NCBI GenBank assembly: GCA_933207985.1
Contig: OW240913.1
Location: forward strand, 279,173,602 to 279,237,601
Length of the DNA stretch: 64,000 nt
Reading direction: 5' to 3'
DNA from: Pelobates cultripes
Lineage: Eukaryota > Chordata > Amphibia > Anura > Pelobatidae
Shown here piece after piece: positions 10,540 to 21,960 of the stretch (within the stretch, counting starts at the first letter, position 1; every line of letters begins with the position of its first letter). A program made the position numbers and the translations under genes. The notes beneath the pieces were generated by a model. It ran no database searches, was not told the DNA's origin, and saw only the letters and a list, made by a program, of their open reading frames with translations.

Positions 10540-10921
10540 CCCATTGTATGCTGTTTATTTTATTTTATGTCAGAATAAAAGTTTTTATATCCCTATCCAT
10601 TCGGCTGTGATAGTTGTGGTGTGGTGGAAGGTAGTACCTGGTGAAATTATAAGCTGATACAGCTGGGAGGAACAGACTGGTTGACAAGCTATTACAGTTA
10701 GAGCCTGCTTTTAAGGCTCTACATATCGTGAGTGACCCATTACCTCTGCATTGTTGGTGTACAATCCTTCCTTACAGTATTATGCTATGTATATTCTCTT
10801 CATTTTTTCCAGATTGATCCAGTGACATACTGATTGAATTATTGATGTACTGATATAAGTGTATTATTATCCTTGAGCACCCCCCTTCTCTCTTTCTTTC
10901 ACTTTTATGAAATACAGAAAT

Positions 10922-12087
10922 GTTATCTTAACAAGGCGCTTTTTGACAATATAAAGTTCTACACAGAGCCAGTTTTAGCCTTTTGATGCCCAGTTCAAGC
11001 TATGACTTTAACATCTTCCATTATTTCCTCATATGTCCCTTTTAAAACAGAGAAAAATGAGAAATCCAGATGCAAGTACAATTCTTACTGTATCAAACAA
11101 TCTCCTTGGCAACAGGCCTTTGATAATTCACAATTCTTGCTTCTCTGTCACATCATATTTCCATACTTCACTTTAGGAGTACAGTACAGCAACTGACAGC
11201 ACATAGCCTGTAAACAGTATAATATCGTTAATGGCAATATATAGTTATCCTAATACGAAACAGCACAGTTGCTATCAGTATTTAGCCATGCTAAGTCAAG
11301 TATGGCAAGTATGTAGCTGTAGCATAAGTACATTGTATAAGATATTGGTTTGCAATGATTATGACTATTCCTAATGATTTATAACTGCTAGCATTGTGAT
11401 GCTAGCAGTTTAAGCGGTCAATATAATCAATAGCATATCTGTGTCATTATGCATTGTACCATAATATGCTTAATAATCTAAGGTGCAGTATGTAGAACAT
11501 TTTACTGTTAAGATTTTCTGTGGCAGCAGCTTTTCAAAACAGCTTTGCGAACATACAAAATTAGGTGTATATTGCCAGAAAACCCACTCATCTACAGATT
11601 GTTTAATTCTTAATGGGAATCATCAGCATGAGATTAATATCTGGCAAACTGCATTGTGACGCTGGAATTAAGTATATGTGTAAATTTTTGCTTGACACAT
11701 TATGATGCAGCATATTCCGTAGGGCTTTACAATATTGTATACTGTTTAGTTACCACTCTCCCTTTTAGTCTGGTCCCCTATCTAGTTCCTCTTACCTTTT
11801 TATGTTTGTTTCCGCTTTTATTTTAATTGCTTTTTTATTTTTACAATTTATGCTTGCTCCCCTTTTTAAGATTTCAGCTCTCCTTATCCCATTATATACT
11901 CATCATTATCCTTATATATGTTCCCTTTTGAGATTCTTGCATTTATTAAATGTGTTCCCCCTTTTTTGCTCCGTGAATTTATTTTGTCTGCTTCCCATAT
12001 TAGCGCTTCAGATATTTTTTTTTTTTTAAATGGATGTGCTGCTGAATGTTTTTAAATTACTGCCCCAACCCATTCATATAAAAAAAA
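10922..12087. other. No gene; one short hairpin
   Basis: AT-rich sequence without recognisable genes. It includes a perfect 11-bp inverted repeat AACTGCTAGCA / TGCTAGCAGTT with a six-base loop at 11383-11410. Confidence 0.5.
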
Positions 12088-12106
12088 AAATATATATATA
12101 TATATG
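12088..12106. repeat. (TA)n microsatellite
   Basis: A-run followed by about eight TA units. Confidence 0.85.
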
Positions 12107-12174
12107 GGGGCATTATCCATAGAGCACTTCAACAAGCATTAAGATTATGTGGCTTTGTTTTTTAGAGTGTGCCT

Positions 12175-12439
12175 TTAAAGGGACACTATAGGCACCCAGA
12201 TCATTTTAGTTAATTAAAATGGTTCTGGGTGCAACGACCATGTGCCCCTTAGTTCAGGAAACTGCAATATTTTCATTGCAGTACTAAGACAGCCGACCAA
12301 GTGCAGAGGGTAAACAGAGGTTTTTTTTTTTTAACCCTTTATATGTCGAGAAGGGGTGCTGCAAGGGAGGACGAGACCAAAGGGCACTATAGTCTTAGGA
12401 ATACAACTTTGTGTTCCTAACACCTTAGAATCTCTTTAA
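12175..12439. mobile_element. MITE-A copy with TTAA at both ends
   Basis: Starts TTAAAGGGACACTATAGG and ends with a worn form of the same repeat running into TTTAA. Inside the left end is a dyad, CACCCAGATCATTTTA / TAAAATGGTTCTGGGTG, followed by the GCAATATTTTCATTGCAG hairpin typical of this family. Interior homology to other copies is partial. TTAA at both ends suggests piggyBac-type mobilisation; an alternative is that TTAA is part of the terminal repeat itself. Confidence 0.75.
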
Positions 12440-14420
12440 AGGGAGACATTAATAGTAGAAGCTTATTCTTCTAGCAAGGACATTATTGTAGCATATTGCT
12501 ACGTGTGTATATATTATTGAATCGTATTTCTAAATGTGCCCCAATGTTTGCCATTGCATTATACTTTTGTAAAACTAACATATAATACAGCAATAATAAC
12601 GTCAAAAATAAGGAATGTGTGAGAGTGTGTGTATATATAAAGTCATATACATTGCGTTGATATTGCAACGATTCTCTGAGGTACCTTTAGGGTTACCGTA
12701 TTGCTGTTTTATTCTGAGATTGTTTGAAATACCTACTGCAGGCTGTCTTTTAACCAATGCATTCTTGCCGTATTCATTTTTCATACGTATCTTATTAAAA
12801 GACAAGATGGCTCCCTAGGCACAGGACTATTAATAATTCCAGAGGACTTTAAAAAAAAAAAACAGCAAGACAGTGAGACACAAAGCTTGTTTTATCTCAA
12901 TATTGTGAAAGGTAAATGAATTATAAAGCAAAAAAAAATAAAAAATAAATTCAAGTGGATAGTCTTCACCCCCATATTCCATTATCAACCCTTTAGCTGT
13001 CGGGAAGAGATGCAACACATTGCCCTCTACTAAACACTTGTTCTCATTTCCCCTCGATGAAAGCGTTCATAGAGTTATAGATCTAAAACCACAGAACATA
13101 TCCAGAGAGAACACCAAACATATATTAATAATGACAAAGATCCTTAAGAAAACAAAATGAGTAATGTGTTTTATGTCTAGGAAAAAAGCTTGTCTTTGAC
13201 CCCTTTTAGTCTGCATGTTGAAGGCGGACAAGTAGAGTGAGAGTATAAAGGATTGGAAAAAAAGCAAAGGTGCTAGGGAAGGAAATGATCAGTATCATTA
13301 TGTGGTCATGTATTTTAACTTGGTCACTAAAAGGTAACTTTTTGTTTAAAAACAAAACCGCAACTTGAAAACCGATATGCATAGCTAGAACCTAAACATA
13401 GGAAAAGAGCGATTACCTTTTATAGGTTAGTGTTCATGAATACCTAATAAGCAGACACTGTACGTTTTAACAAGTTTATGTATTTGTCCATCCTTTAAAG
13501 AAATAATAGGATAATAAAACACTTAAGATTCTCTGCAATGCCTAATCTTGCAGTATTTCCAACAAGTTTTGGAATGCCTACCTCTTTATCTGAACCCAGT
13601 CAAGTGCACACAACATTGCCATGCCCAAGAGTAAAGCTGCCTGCGTCTGTCACTGCCCTGCAGATGATGTTGGGGCTAAGGACCCCAAGCAGAGAGGCAG
13701 AACATGAGCAACCTACCTTGCTGGATCAGATAACTGCTGGTGGACGTGGCACATTTCTGACACTTACAGGACACAAAATAGCCATGAAATATGAATGAGC
13801 AAACCTAAAAGATATGCTGATTATTATGGACTAAATAGCACAGGTAATATAGTCTTTGTTGGTCTGTGCTTTAAACAGACTTTTGAACAACTGTGACAGG
13901 TAGAGCAGTCTGAGGTCTCAAACAAATTGTCCCATTAAAGGGTGAGCTTCAGGAGAATAAAGTATTTAATAAAGACAAGGTTAAAGAATTCAAATCCCAA
14001 AAGATAAATGACAGTCAGATCCCTGCTCTTCACAAAATCAAAAATAAAGGAAAACACAAATAAAATGGTGCCAAGAATCAAGATACCAAAGAAAATGCAG
14101 GGAGATATCTTAGAATCTAGATAGCCAATGGCAAGCAACTTAAGTGGCAATAGGCGCAGTGAGACTGGCAGGATACCTTAACATATTGTTGCAAACAGGA
14201 TATATAGTCGGACAGAAGGACAAATGTCAACTAAGTAGAAGTATTTGTAGAAGGAAGCAGGAACCATGCTTTATACACATACATGCTCATCGTCCAAAAA
14301 GTGGAATGCAAGAACCAGACACGCAGCTAGATGACCGGCAGGTGAGCTGTCCCTTTGCAAGGGATAAAAAAGACATGTGGACAACAGCACAAGAAGAATC
14401 ATATCTGCAGTGTTAACTAT
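12440..14420. other. No recognisable gene
   Basis: AT-rich. Frames at 13538-13798 (86 residues) and 14144-14416 (90 residues) have ordinary composition but no motif I recognise and no neighbouring exon signals, so I do not call them genes. Confidence 0.45.
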
Positions 14421-14424
14421 TTTA

Positions 14425-14490
14425 GAGAAACACTCAAATCATCATAACCACTACAGTGCACTGACTACCAGTGACAAAATCATATCTGAT
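14425..14490. mobile_element. MITE-B-like fragment
   Basis: GAAACACTCAAATCATCATAACCACTACAGTGCACTG resembles the terminal dyad of the MITE-B group at 8385 and 8806. Short and degraded. Confidence 0.35.
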
Positions 14491-14654
14491 ATCCAAGGGT
14501 CCTACACGGTATTATAACAGAGCACTAAACTAGTATTTATCAAGCTATTGCAGAGAAGTGCCTGATTAAAGGTAGTAAACATAATGTGAACATTGTGTAT
14601 GTAAGGAGGAGTATATGAACAATTAATATAAAAGTCACAAAACAAAATTATAAT

Positions 14655-14985
14655 ACACAGATAATAGTTACACAAAGATGACACAGACACATACAGTCAC
14701 ACTCAAAGGACTGTGAGACACACACACATTTACACAGAAAGGACACTGACACACATTCACTGACAGCACACACAGTTACACACAGAGGACACTGACTCCT
14801 ACACTCACTAACAGACACACTATCACGACTTTGACACACATAGACAGACAGTTACACACACACACATATTCACAGACAGACGCACACACTCACATATTTC
14901 ACACAGATTGACATACGTTTGTGTATGATTTGACACCCTTTCACTGATTTGACACATACACATTCTCTCACGCACAAATTATTAT
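14655..14985. repeat. CA-rich mosaic minisatellite
   Basis: Runs of CACACA broken by TGACA, CAGACA and TTACACA words. Composition is like the tracts at 267-345, 17860-18260 and 58450-58670. Bases 14986-15410 that follow are GC-richer, end GGTTGAGAATCAAGGCACTG near 15395, and recall the end of a hAT element. I could not find a matching left terminus or target duplication. Confidence 0.7.
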
Positions 14986-15409
14986 GTATTTATTATTTTT
15001 ATTTACATCCACTCAGCCTCCTTGCATTTTAGGATTGCAGGAGTAGATCCTTTCCCTGGGGTCCACGGTGGGGCTTTTGCAATTGTTGTACTCTTCCAGC
15101 ACTGCTCCCTTGCATGCTGTTTAGTGATGCGGGGGCCAGAGTGATATCATAACCCGGCATCACTGCAGGACGCGCAAGTAAGCAGTGCCAATAAATCATG
15201 AAGATTACAGCTTCTCCCCCGGACACTGTATTTGGGCAAAGTAAGCACCTGCCACCATGGTAAGCATGTGCCTACTCTGCCTTTGCCATCTGCCCCTGAG
15301 GGGAACTAAAGTAATCTTGGCATAACCCCTCCCTGCCATTGGTGCACATAACCCCTGGGGAACACGTACCACTGGTTGAGAATCAAGGCACTGCAGTATC
15401 ACTCAGCAA

Positions 15410-15685
15410 ATTATCATACTAAATATATATCATAGTTTTGTTTGTTTTTTCCTAGCAGCTATTGTAGTAAGTAGATGTAAGTGTTCCCTGTGCCTAAAGG
15501 CATATAAATAGGGGACCTGATCCTGTATTCCTGATTTTTCTCAGAAAAGAATGCTTTTCTAAGTAGGGCATATTTAGAGTCTTTTAACAGTGTTGTTCTA
15601 ATCTGACATGTTTTCTGCAACTTTCCACCATTTTACTTTTTAGAAAATAAAACTTTATAACACACATTAAAAAGCCATTTAACAG

Positions 15686-15723
<38 letters not shown>

Positions 15724-16539
15724 TTTTATTTATTTGTTTTTTTTTTTACAGTTAAATGGCATATGTCAGTCCATGACTTATTAAACTCCAGAAAGTGGGA
15801 CAGTCTCATGGCATATTTAGTAAGCATTTCTCTCTGCCTCTCGGCTAAAATATTGATACCTAGCTTCTTGGCAGTGTACATCATTTTAATTCCTTGGGAA
15901 CGTCCGTTTTTAACCTCACAACATAAAATTAACACTTCCCTAGTACTTTTGCATTCAGACTTGAATTTTGAAGAGTTTTGCTAAAGTCTGAACAGTATTC
16001 TAAGGATTAGTCAGGAGATCTGTATTTTAGTGTTTTGGTGTTCATTGTTAAATAGATGAACCCCTTCAATAACAATCAAAGTGTATACACATTTGTCAGA
16101 GGTATGCATCCTTACCCCAGCACTGTGTGTACACAATTGGCATGGTTGCACACAAAGTATGTTACTTGCAAGCACCTTTGGTTTGCAAAGTGTATTTACT
16201 GTTCAAGCAACAATGGGACTCACAATGTTGTGAGCAAAAGTGTCAGGTTTTTATTTAAAAAAAAAAAGAAGAAAGTAAGACCGTAAGGTCGTAAACGGAA
16301 GAATAGTACAACAAAGAAAGGGAGCCCTACCTTTATTATTCCTAATGATGGGGACAATATAAAATGGACAGGAAAAATAAGGGAGACCAAAGAAAGAGGA
16401 AATGGTGTGTCAAAGCACATCCAAATCCTAACTACTAACCTACTCAAAATACCCAGGCTATGTCAAAATCCCATGCAAGCCCAGGTAACTATACATAGAG
16501 TGTAGGAAGTAGAAAGAACAGGTAATAGGAGGAAAATCA
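15410..16539. other. No gene; (TA)n and A-rich runs only
   Basis: Holds a (TA)n tract at about 15688-15720 followed by T-runs, and an A-run near 16256-16275. No gene or element recognised. Confidence 0.5.
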
Positions 16540-17287
16540 CTGCTAGGCAGGGCCGTCTTTAAGGAGGGGCAAAAGGGGCAGCTGCCCCGGGCCCAGTTAC
16601 TCCTGGGGGCCCTAAGGCAGCTGCCCCATGGGCCCCCTGCAGCACCTGAGGTAATCAGAGGCCACAGCCCTTTAATACTGCTCTGGACCGGGCCCTTGTA
16701 ATATGGGGGTTGGCTGAATACAAACACACAGCTAGCCCCTCGCACACTGCACTGTGATCCCTTTTCTTCTCCGTGGCAAGCTGGGAGGCAGTGAGGTCAG
16801 ATCACATCCTCCTCAGTGCCGCTGGGGAGGAGGCACACACCACACGGAGGAGGATGCAAGCATTGTTGGGGAGAGGGACTGAGAAAGCTGATGGCAGACT
16901 CCCATCAGCCTGGGCCAACAAGCTCCCACTGGACCCCAGGGAAGCCACCTTTCTGTACCCAAAAGGTAAGGAGACAGGAGGGTGGCTAAATATGTTTTGT
17001 GTTTTTGTTTTGCTTATTTCTGATATCACTTTTATTCAAGTGTTGGTGTTTGTAATGTAACACACAGGAAATAAGTACATGTTAAAAATCCTAGATATAA
17101 ATTTTAAAAGTATTTATTTTAACATATTATTGCATCAAGTGTTATCAAAGGCTGTATACCATTTTCAAATGTCAATTTTGCCAAATTCTGGACCAGGGTA
17201 TGTAAGAACAGAGATGAGACATTATTATGGCCAAGGTTGCTGGGAGTTGCTGTCCAAGAGCTGCTAGAAGGCAGAGATTAAAATATG

Positions 17288-17860
17288 TAAATGTACACGT
17301 GTGTGTGTGTATCTGGCTGTGTTTATGTCCTTGTGTGTATCTGGCTGTGTTTGTGTCAGTGTGTGTATCTGGCTGTTTTTGTGTCAGTGTTTGTTTCTGG
17401 CTGTGTTTGTCTGTGTGTCAGTGTTTCTGTGTGTATGTATACCTGTGTATGTGTACTTGTGTGTCAGTGTGTATGTGTACCTGTGTGTGTGTTTGTGTGT
17501 GTGTGTATGTATGTATGTGTCAGTGTGTGTAAGTGTGCATCTGAGTGTGTGGTAATGCATACATCCCAGCATTTTAATGCCAACACAAATACACCCCATC
17601 TCTAGCAATGTACACATATACACCCCTGCATTTATACCTTTATGTATGTGTGTATCTGTGTCAGTGTGTGTGTGTGTGTACATACCTGTGTCAGTGTGTG
17701 TGTGTACCTCTGTGTGTGGATATGCCAGTGTGTGTGTGTATATCAAAGTGCTTGTATCTGTGTGTCAAAGGGTGTGTATCTGAGTGTGTGTATGTGCCAG
17801 TATGTGTCAAGGTGTGAGCGTGTATCTGCGTGTTAATGTGTATGTGTATATGTGTTATAG
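17288..17860. repeat. TG-rich mosaic inside the hAT element
   Basis: Plus strand built of TGTGTGTG with TGTATCTGGCTG, TGTCAG and TGTACC words, partly arranged as ~30-40 bp higher-order units near 17300-17410. Several long frames cross it in all phases; they are repeat artefacts. Confidence 0.9.
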
Positions 17861-18265
17861 AAATCACACAACATGCAAACAGAGCCCTGCAAACACAAAC
17901 ATTACATACAAACACACCAGTTTGCTGAAACACCAATACTACACACAAATGTACACAACACTACATCCAAACAACCCCCTGCATGCAAATACAAACATTA
18001 CATACAAACACATTCCTGTATTAAAACGCTAAAATTATATACAAACACCAACTCTACACACAAAAGTACACCTGCATTTAAAAGCCAACACTACAGACAA
18101 TCACACATTACTGCATTCAAACGCAAACACTACACACAAGTACACCACTGCATTCCAATGGTAACAGTACATACAAATACACCCCTACATGCACACATAC
18201 ACTCTATACAATAACATGCTGACATTCAATTGCACAAACACTGCTCAAAAATACAACCCTGCAAG
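17861..18265. repeat. CA-rich mosaic inside the hAT element
   Basis: From about 17861 the strand bias flips: units such as ACAAACATTACATACAAACACA and CCCTGCATTTAAA recur at roughly 50-60 bp spacing. The junction with the preceding TG tract makes a convergent arrangement capable of imperfect pairing. Confidence 0.85.
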
Positions 18266-18584
18266 GATGGCAGATCCCCACCTGGCATAGCATCGCAGGA
18301 GTTGTATGACAGATGGGGATCTATCTTTTCTTTACACTTGTGCTACAGGGCAGGCCTGAATTATAATTTTTTTGCACCAAGGCACTCTCTACATTAGTTT
18401 CGCCTCTAGGTTGGGGTGGAGGGAGTGATTGCATGCCCAGGGGGCCCAAGCAGATGCTTGCCCAGGGTCCAATCAATATTAAAGACGGCCCTGCTGCTAG
18501 GCTAATTAAGGGATGAAACTAAGAGGGGGGGAAGAGAAGACTCCCAAAAACCTAAGCCCAGTTCTAGATCACTATAAAGAAAAA

Positions 18585-19270
18585 AAGAAAAAATATATAT
18601 ATAATGAATTCTTATAGTTATGTACCTCGGCACTGTGATGTGACACACAGATGCCTGCCTGTCCAAATAGCTAGTATGCATAAATTAACCTAAATAAAAA
18701 TCCATAATTCTGTGCTACCAAGTGAATGATAAAAGAAAATAAAGAATTACCTCGACACGCGTTTCAGCGTATTAACACGCCGTCATCAGGAGCAGTGAAC
18801 CTGTAATGTATCCATATAACCGCTTATTTACTACTTGTAGCAATTTGATTAATCAGCTGTGTGTACCCACGTGGGTGTATGCTGCCGAATTGACTGCCTC
18901 CCGATTGGCCGCAAGTCCGACCACGTGACCAAACGTCACAGACCAATTTACCAATCGGAGGAGACACACGTGGGGAGGCCGGGCACATAGAGTGGGAGTG
19001 GCAACATGACGTCAACAAGTGACGAAAATCACGTTGCCGCCCACCAGACCGTTCCCAATTGGAGAGTGCCAGTTATCAACACTCCCCCCCACTTTATTCT
19101 CCAAAGTCACCAGGAGGTGACACCAAGACAGGGGGAGAGTATCATATATTACCATAAAGGGGGAAAATCACCCCCCAGACACTACATCAGCCGTAAAGGC
19201 TTTTTGATCATTAGGCTACAACACAAAGCAGACGGAAAAAGTCACAGTACCTAAGTAATAATGCAGCACT
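18585..19270 (-). mobile_element. Hammerhead-bearing retroelement fragment
   Basis: Read on the minus strand: a GC-rich segment with CACGTG, GACGTCA and GGTCACGTGG words (19270-18850), the hammerhead core at 18789-18754, then an AT-rich segment containing TTTATTTTC and TTTTTATTTAGG and ending near an A/T run at 18585. This is the same order as in one arm of the 10-kb and 4.4-kb elements, with little sequence identity outside the core. Limits are approximate because no target duplication was found. Penelope-like or retrozyme-like origin is inferred from architecture only. Confidence 0.55.
18754..18789 (-). ncRNA. Hammerhead ribozyme-like core, best preserved
   Basis: Minus strand: CUGAUGA, then CGGCGU-GUUAAU-ACGCUG (six potential pairs of stem II including one G-U), then AAAC, loop GCGU, and GUC. 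The final GAAAC...GUC arrangement gives the two-pair stem III with a 4-base loop, the same as at 4.4 kb. Upstream GCUC and downstream GAG can start stem I. Oddity: the last G of stem II must also serve as core G12; one G appears to be missing, so the copy may be inactive, or stem II may be shorter. Function of such ribozymes is self-cleavage of multimeric retroelement RNA. Confidence 0.55.
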
Positions 19271-21182
19271 TAAATCCTACTATTATTACAGACACAATAT
19301 ATAGCCTTTAAACAGTGATTTTGTAGTGATGTTATTACAAACAGTTTTTGCTTTAATGCAGTTGCCTTTTCTATTAATAAAAATTCAGCTTTATGTCTCC
19401 CTCCCTTTTCTCCATCATTTTTAACTTTGCAATATTTTAGGTTCCCCATCTCCCTATTCGCATTTTTCAGTTTTATCCCCCCTTTTTATTTTTTCCTGTA
19501 TTCCAAGCTGTCATTTCCTTTTTTCTCGTCTACATCTCTCCTGCCTCACACCAATTTACTTCCTATCTGATCCCTGAGACCCGTGCTCAGCTTCTAACAG
19601 TTTAATAGCCAACAGCTCGGCACCCTGCTCGAGTGGGAAGCAATACTGCTTGTGGTTACTGCTGGAAAAATTGCTTAGCAGCGAAAACAAATGGCAATAG
19701 TGCTCTAATATTAGGTATCTGCCCTTCAAAACACGGGAAGTGCACCAAGCGTATTGCAAAGCTGCCTGTTTTATGCAACCACTGTCATACGACTGCAGAT
19801 GTATTTGAACTCAATCACATACAAATGGTCAGTGGGAAAGGGTCACAAATTGTCTTAAAAAGGTGCAACGCTATATGGCGTTTTACAATTAAGCTGTGAC
19901 ATATGTTTTGGAGGAATACACATGTCCCTGAAAGATGCACATGGAAAACGCAGCTACTTGAAATTTGTGCAACAGTCTCGGAAAATAAAAAAAAATGCTT
20001 ACAGTATAGCTGATAAATCCAGGTAGGATTTTGAAGATCAAAATGTCTCAAAGGCTTTATAAAAAAATGAGCAAATGGCTTCAGCTTGTATACATATTTC
20101 ATGCTGGTACCTTGTTAGTTGAGATTGTTCGATGTTGTGTAACAAAGTATTAACCCATCACATGTACAAGCCTGGAAGGAAAAGGAAAACGTATTGCCAA
20201 TTAACGCTTGGTGCCAAAATGCCTACGATTGACAGGGATAGCTAATCCATTTGCTATTTCGGCTTTCCTTATAGATAATCATCGCATTCATCCAACCTTT
20301 TTCGAGAGTGAACTCCAGTTGTATATAGACAACAGCAGAGATGGTTAACCTTGTCACTAGAGACATAGACTGGCCCAAGCATCATAGAGCACACTTTGCA
20401 CACACCTGGGCTGCCAGATTTAACCATCATTAAAGTGTATACTGTGCAAACCTTACCTATTCTGGGCACGGTGCAGTTAACTTCTTACTGTTTGCACAGT
20501 AACAGAGAGAAATGGGCACTGCTTTGTGCCAGCTCTGGCAGCTCTACTTCATATTTTCAAGAAACAGCTTGAGAAGATTTCACAGTGACTAGTGGACTGG
20601 CAGACATTCCCATTTTACAAATCATTTGCACAGAATTTGTAAGACTCGATTAATGCTAAAGAATTCTGTCTCTGTGTTAATTAGTAAAATTGGGCATTTT
20701 GTACTTTTGTATCGTATAACGTCACTGTCTAGACACAGCATGTTGAAATGACTATGACTCTTCATAATAGCTATGAGTACATGAGACACTTCATATTAAG
20801 ACTACCAGACAAATAAAGTGTAGTCTCATTAAAATTGTATTATGCATTTAAAAGCACAATTGTCTTTCTGTTATGTAGAGACAAGTGAAAAAGCTTATGT
20901 CTCATGTGAGACTATGGCAAAATATGCACATTTTGGGTAAATGTGCTTAAAACAAACTTATCTGCATAATACTCATGCATATTATTGGTCCTAACTGATA
21001 TATTTATCAGTTTTAAAAATGATTAGAATATCTTCCAGTTATCCTGGATACTTCGGGGCAGTTTCATTTTTGACAGCTAGCGGTTTTGCACGCAAGCAGT
21101 CCTGCTTATCTGGCCGACAATTTTCCATGCCCACTGAACATGTATGCACTGCCCTGTCATGCTACCCAATGCTATCTTTATA
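19271..21182. other. No recognisable feature
   Basis: AT-rich, no recognised repeat. Frames at 19556-19759 (minus) and 19633-19899 (plus) lack motifs. The 125-residue plus frame starting at 21019 crosses into the LTR-like segment and is rejected. Confidence 0.45.
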
Positions 21183-21960
21183 TGTCACGGGAAAGACCCC
21201 CTTTGAACTGCCTGCTTTGCTTCTATCTCAGTGCTTGTATACCAGGGTACCGGTCATCTCTTGCCAGGCTGGGACCAAGCCTGTGGATATCCCCCACAGG
21301 AGGGGGACTGTCCTCAGCCTCCCTCTGTTCTCCACAGCGGTTCCGACACCAGCCACTGTGGCTCTCCGTTTTTATGACACAGTGCATGCGCACTGATGTC
21401 ATGACGTCACAGCCTGCCGAAAACAACCGTTTTGGGGGTGTGGCTATCTATTAAAGGACCACACTATAAAAAGGGCTCATAAGCTTTGAATCATTGCCCT
21501 GTTGTGGTTCAAAGTTATTTTGTTTCCTTTTGTGCATTTTCAGGTTCATGATATTTGGTATTTTGACTTCGGCCCTGGTTTGACTATTCTGTGTTCTCCT
21601 TTCCTTTGACTCTGCTTGTACTTATAGCTTATCCTGTTTCTGGCTCCCTTGACCTCGGCTCATCCCTGACTATTCTCTGTCCATGCTAACGTTAGCCCGG
21701 GCCACTCTAACGTCCGGTATACGTTTTTATATTTGCACTCTGCGTATTGGATCCCTGTGTTGTTCTTGGTATTGTACCTTTCAAAGTTGAGACGTAAGCA
21801 ATTTGTGTTTGTTTACAACATTTTTATAGTTGAGCTGGATAGATTTATTTCTGTCTAGCTATTTTGCCCTATAATTTGCAATTCCCTTGTCAATTCTTTT
21901 AGCTTCTCAGCTTTCTGAATAAACTCCACCGTAGTGCTACAGTATGTATTATACATATAT
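21183..21960 (+). mobile_element. Gypsy-like LTR fragment (putative solo LTR)
   Basis: Begins TGTCACGGGAAAGACCCC, a common start for vertebrate Gypsy LTRs. It carries a GC-richer upstream region with TGACGTCA, a TATA box (TATAAAA at 21465-21471) preceded by CCACAC, and a downstream region of repeated CCTTGACCTCGGCT / CTGACTATTCT words typical of LTR R-U5 parts. An AATAAA lies at about 21920. No pol frames and no clear TG...CA ends with target duplication were found, so the right limit is approximate. Confidence 0.6.

Larger units (their letters stand above)
9608..10921. mobile_element. Large inverted-dimer retroelement with 14-bp target duplication
   Basis: The direct repeat TGAAATACAGAAAT occurs at 9608-9621 and 10908-10921 and brackets a 1286-bp insert. 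Bases ~9748-10308 and ~10359-10907 are inverted copies of one another, with about 50 bases between. Each copy reads outward from the centre as a GC-rich segment with TGATCATGTGAT- and GACGTC-type words, a hammerhead-like core with AACGCG, an ATTTTATTTTATGTCAGAATAAAAG segment, and a long tail ending CTCTCTTTCTTTCACTTTTA. The left copy continues ~126 bp further (9622-9747). Target duplication shows retroposition; inverted, unequal copies are typical of Penelope-like insertions. No reverse transcriptase is present, so the element is non-autonomous. Confidence 0.8.
16540..18501. mobile_element. Complete non-autonomous hAT element
   Basis: The element spans 16548-18493 (1946 bp). Its ends are inverted repeats: CAGGGCCGTCTTTAA at the left, TTAAAGACGGCCCTG at the right. 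It is flanked by an exact 8-bp target duplication, CTGCTAGG, at 16540-16547 and 18494-18501. An 8-bp duplication with CAGGG-type ends is diagnostic of hAT transposons. The subterminal parts are GC-rich with GGGGCCC/GGGGCAGCTGCCCC words. There is no transposase frame; the interior is a long TG tract joined to a CA tract, so movement must have relied on a transposase in trans. Confidence 0.93.

Noticed and set aside
13538..13798. 86-residue plus frame with balanced composition
   Set aside because: No recognised family, no clear flanking splice sites; kept as unsupported.
17227..17836. Several cysteine/valine-rich frames of 60-120 residues
   Set aside because: Translated TG repeat inside the hAT element in all phases.
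21019..21396. 125-residue plus frame
   Set aside because: Crosses the border into the LTR-like segment at 21183; not a gene.
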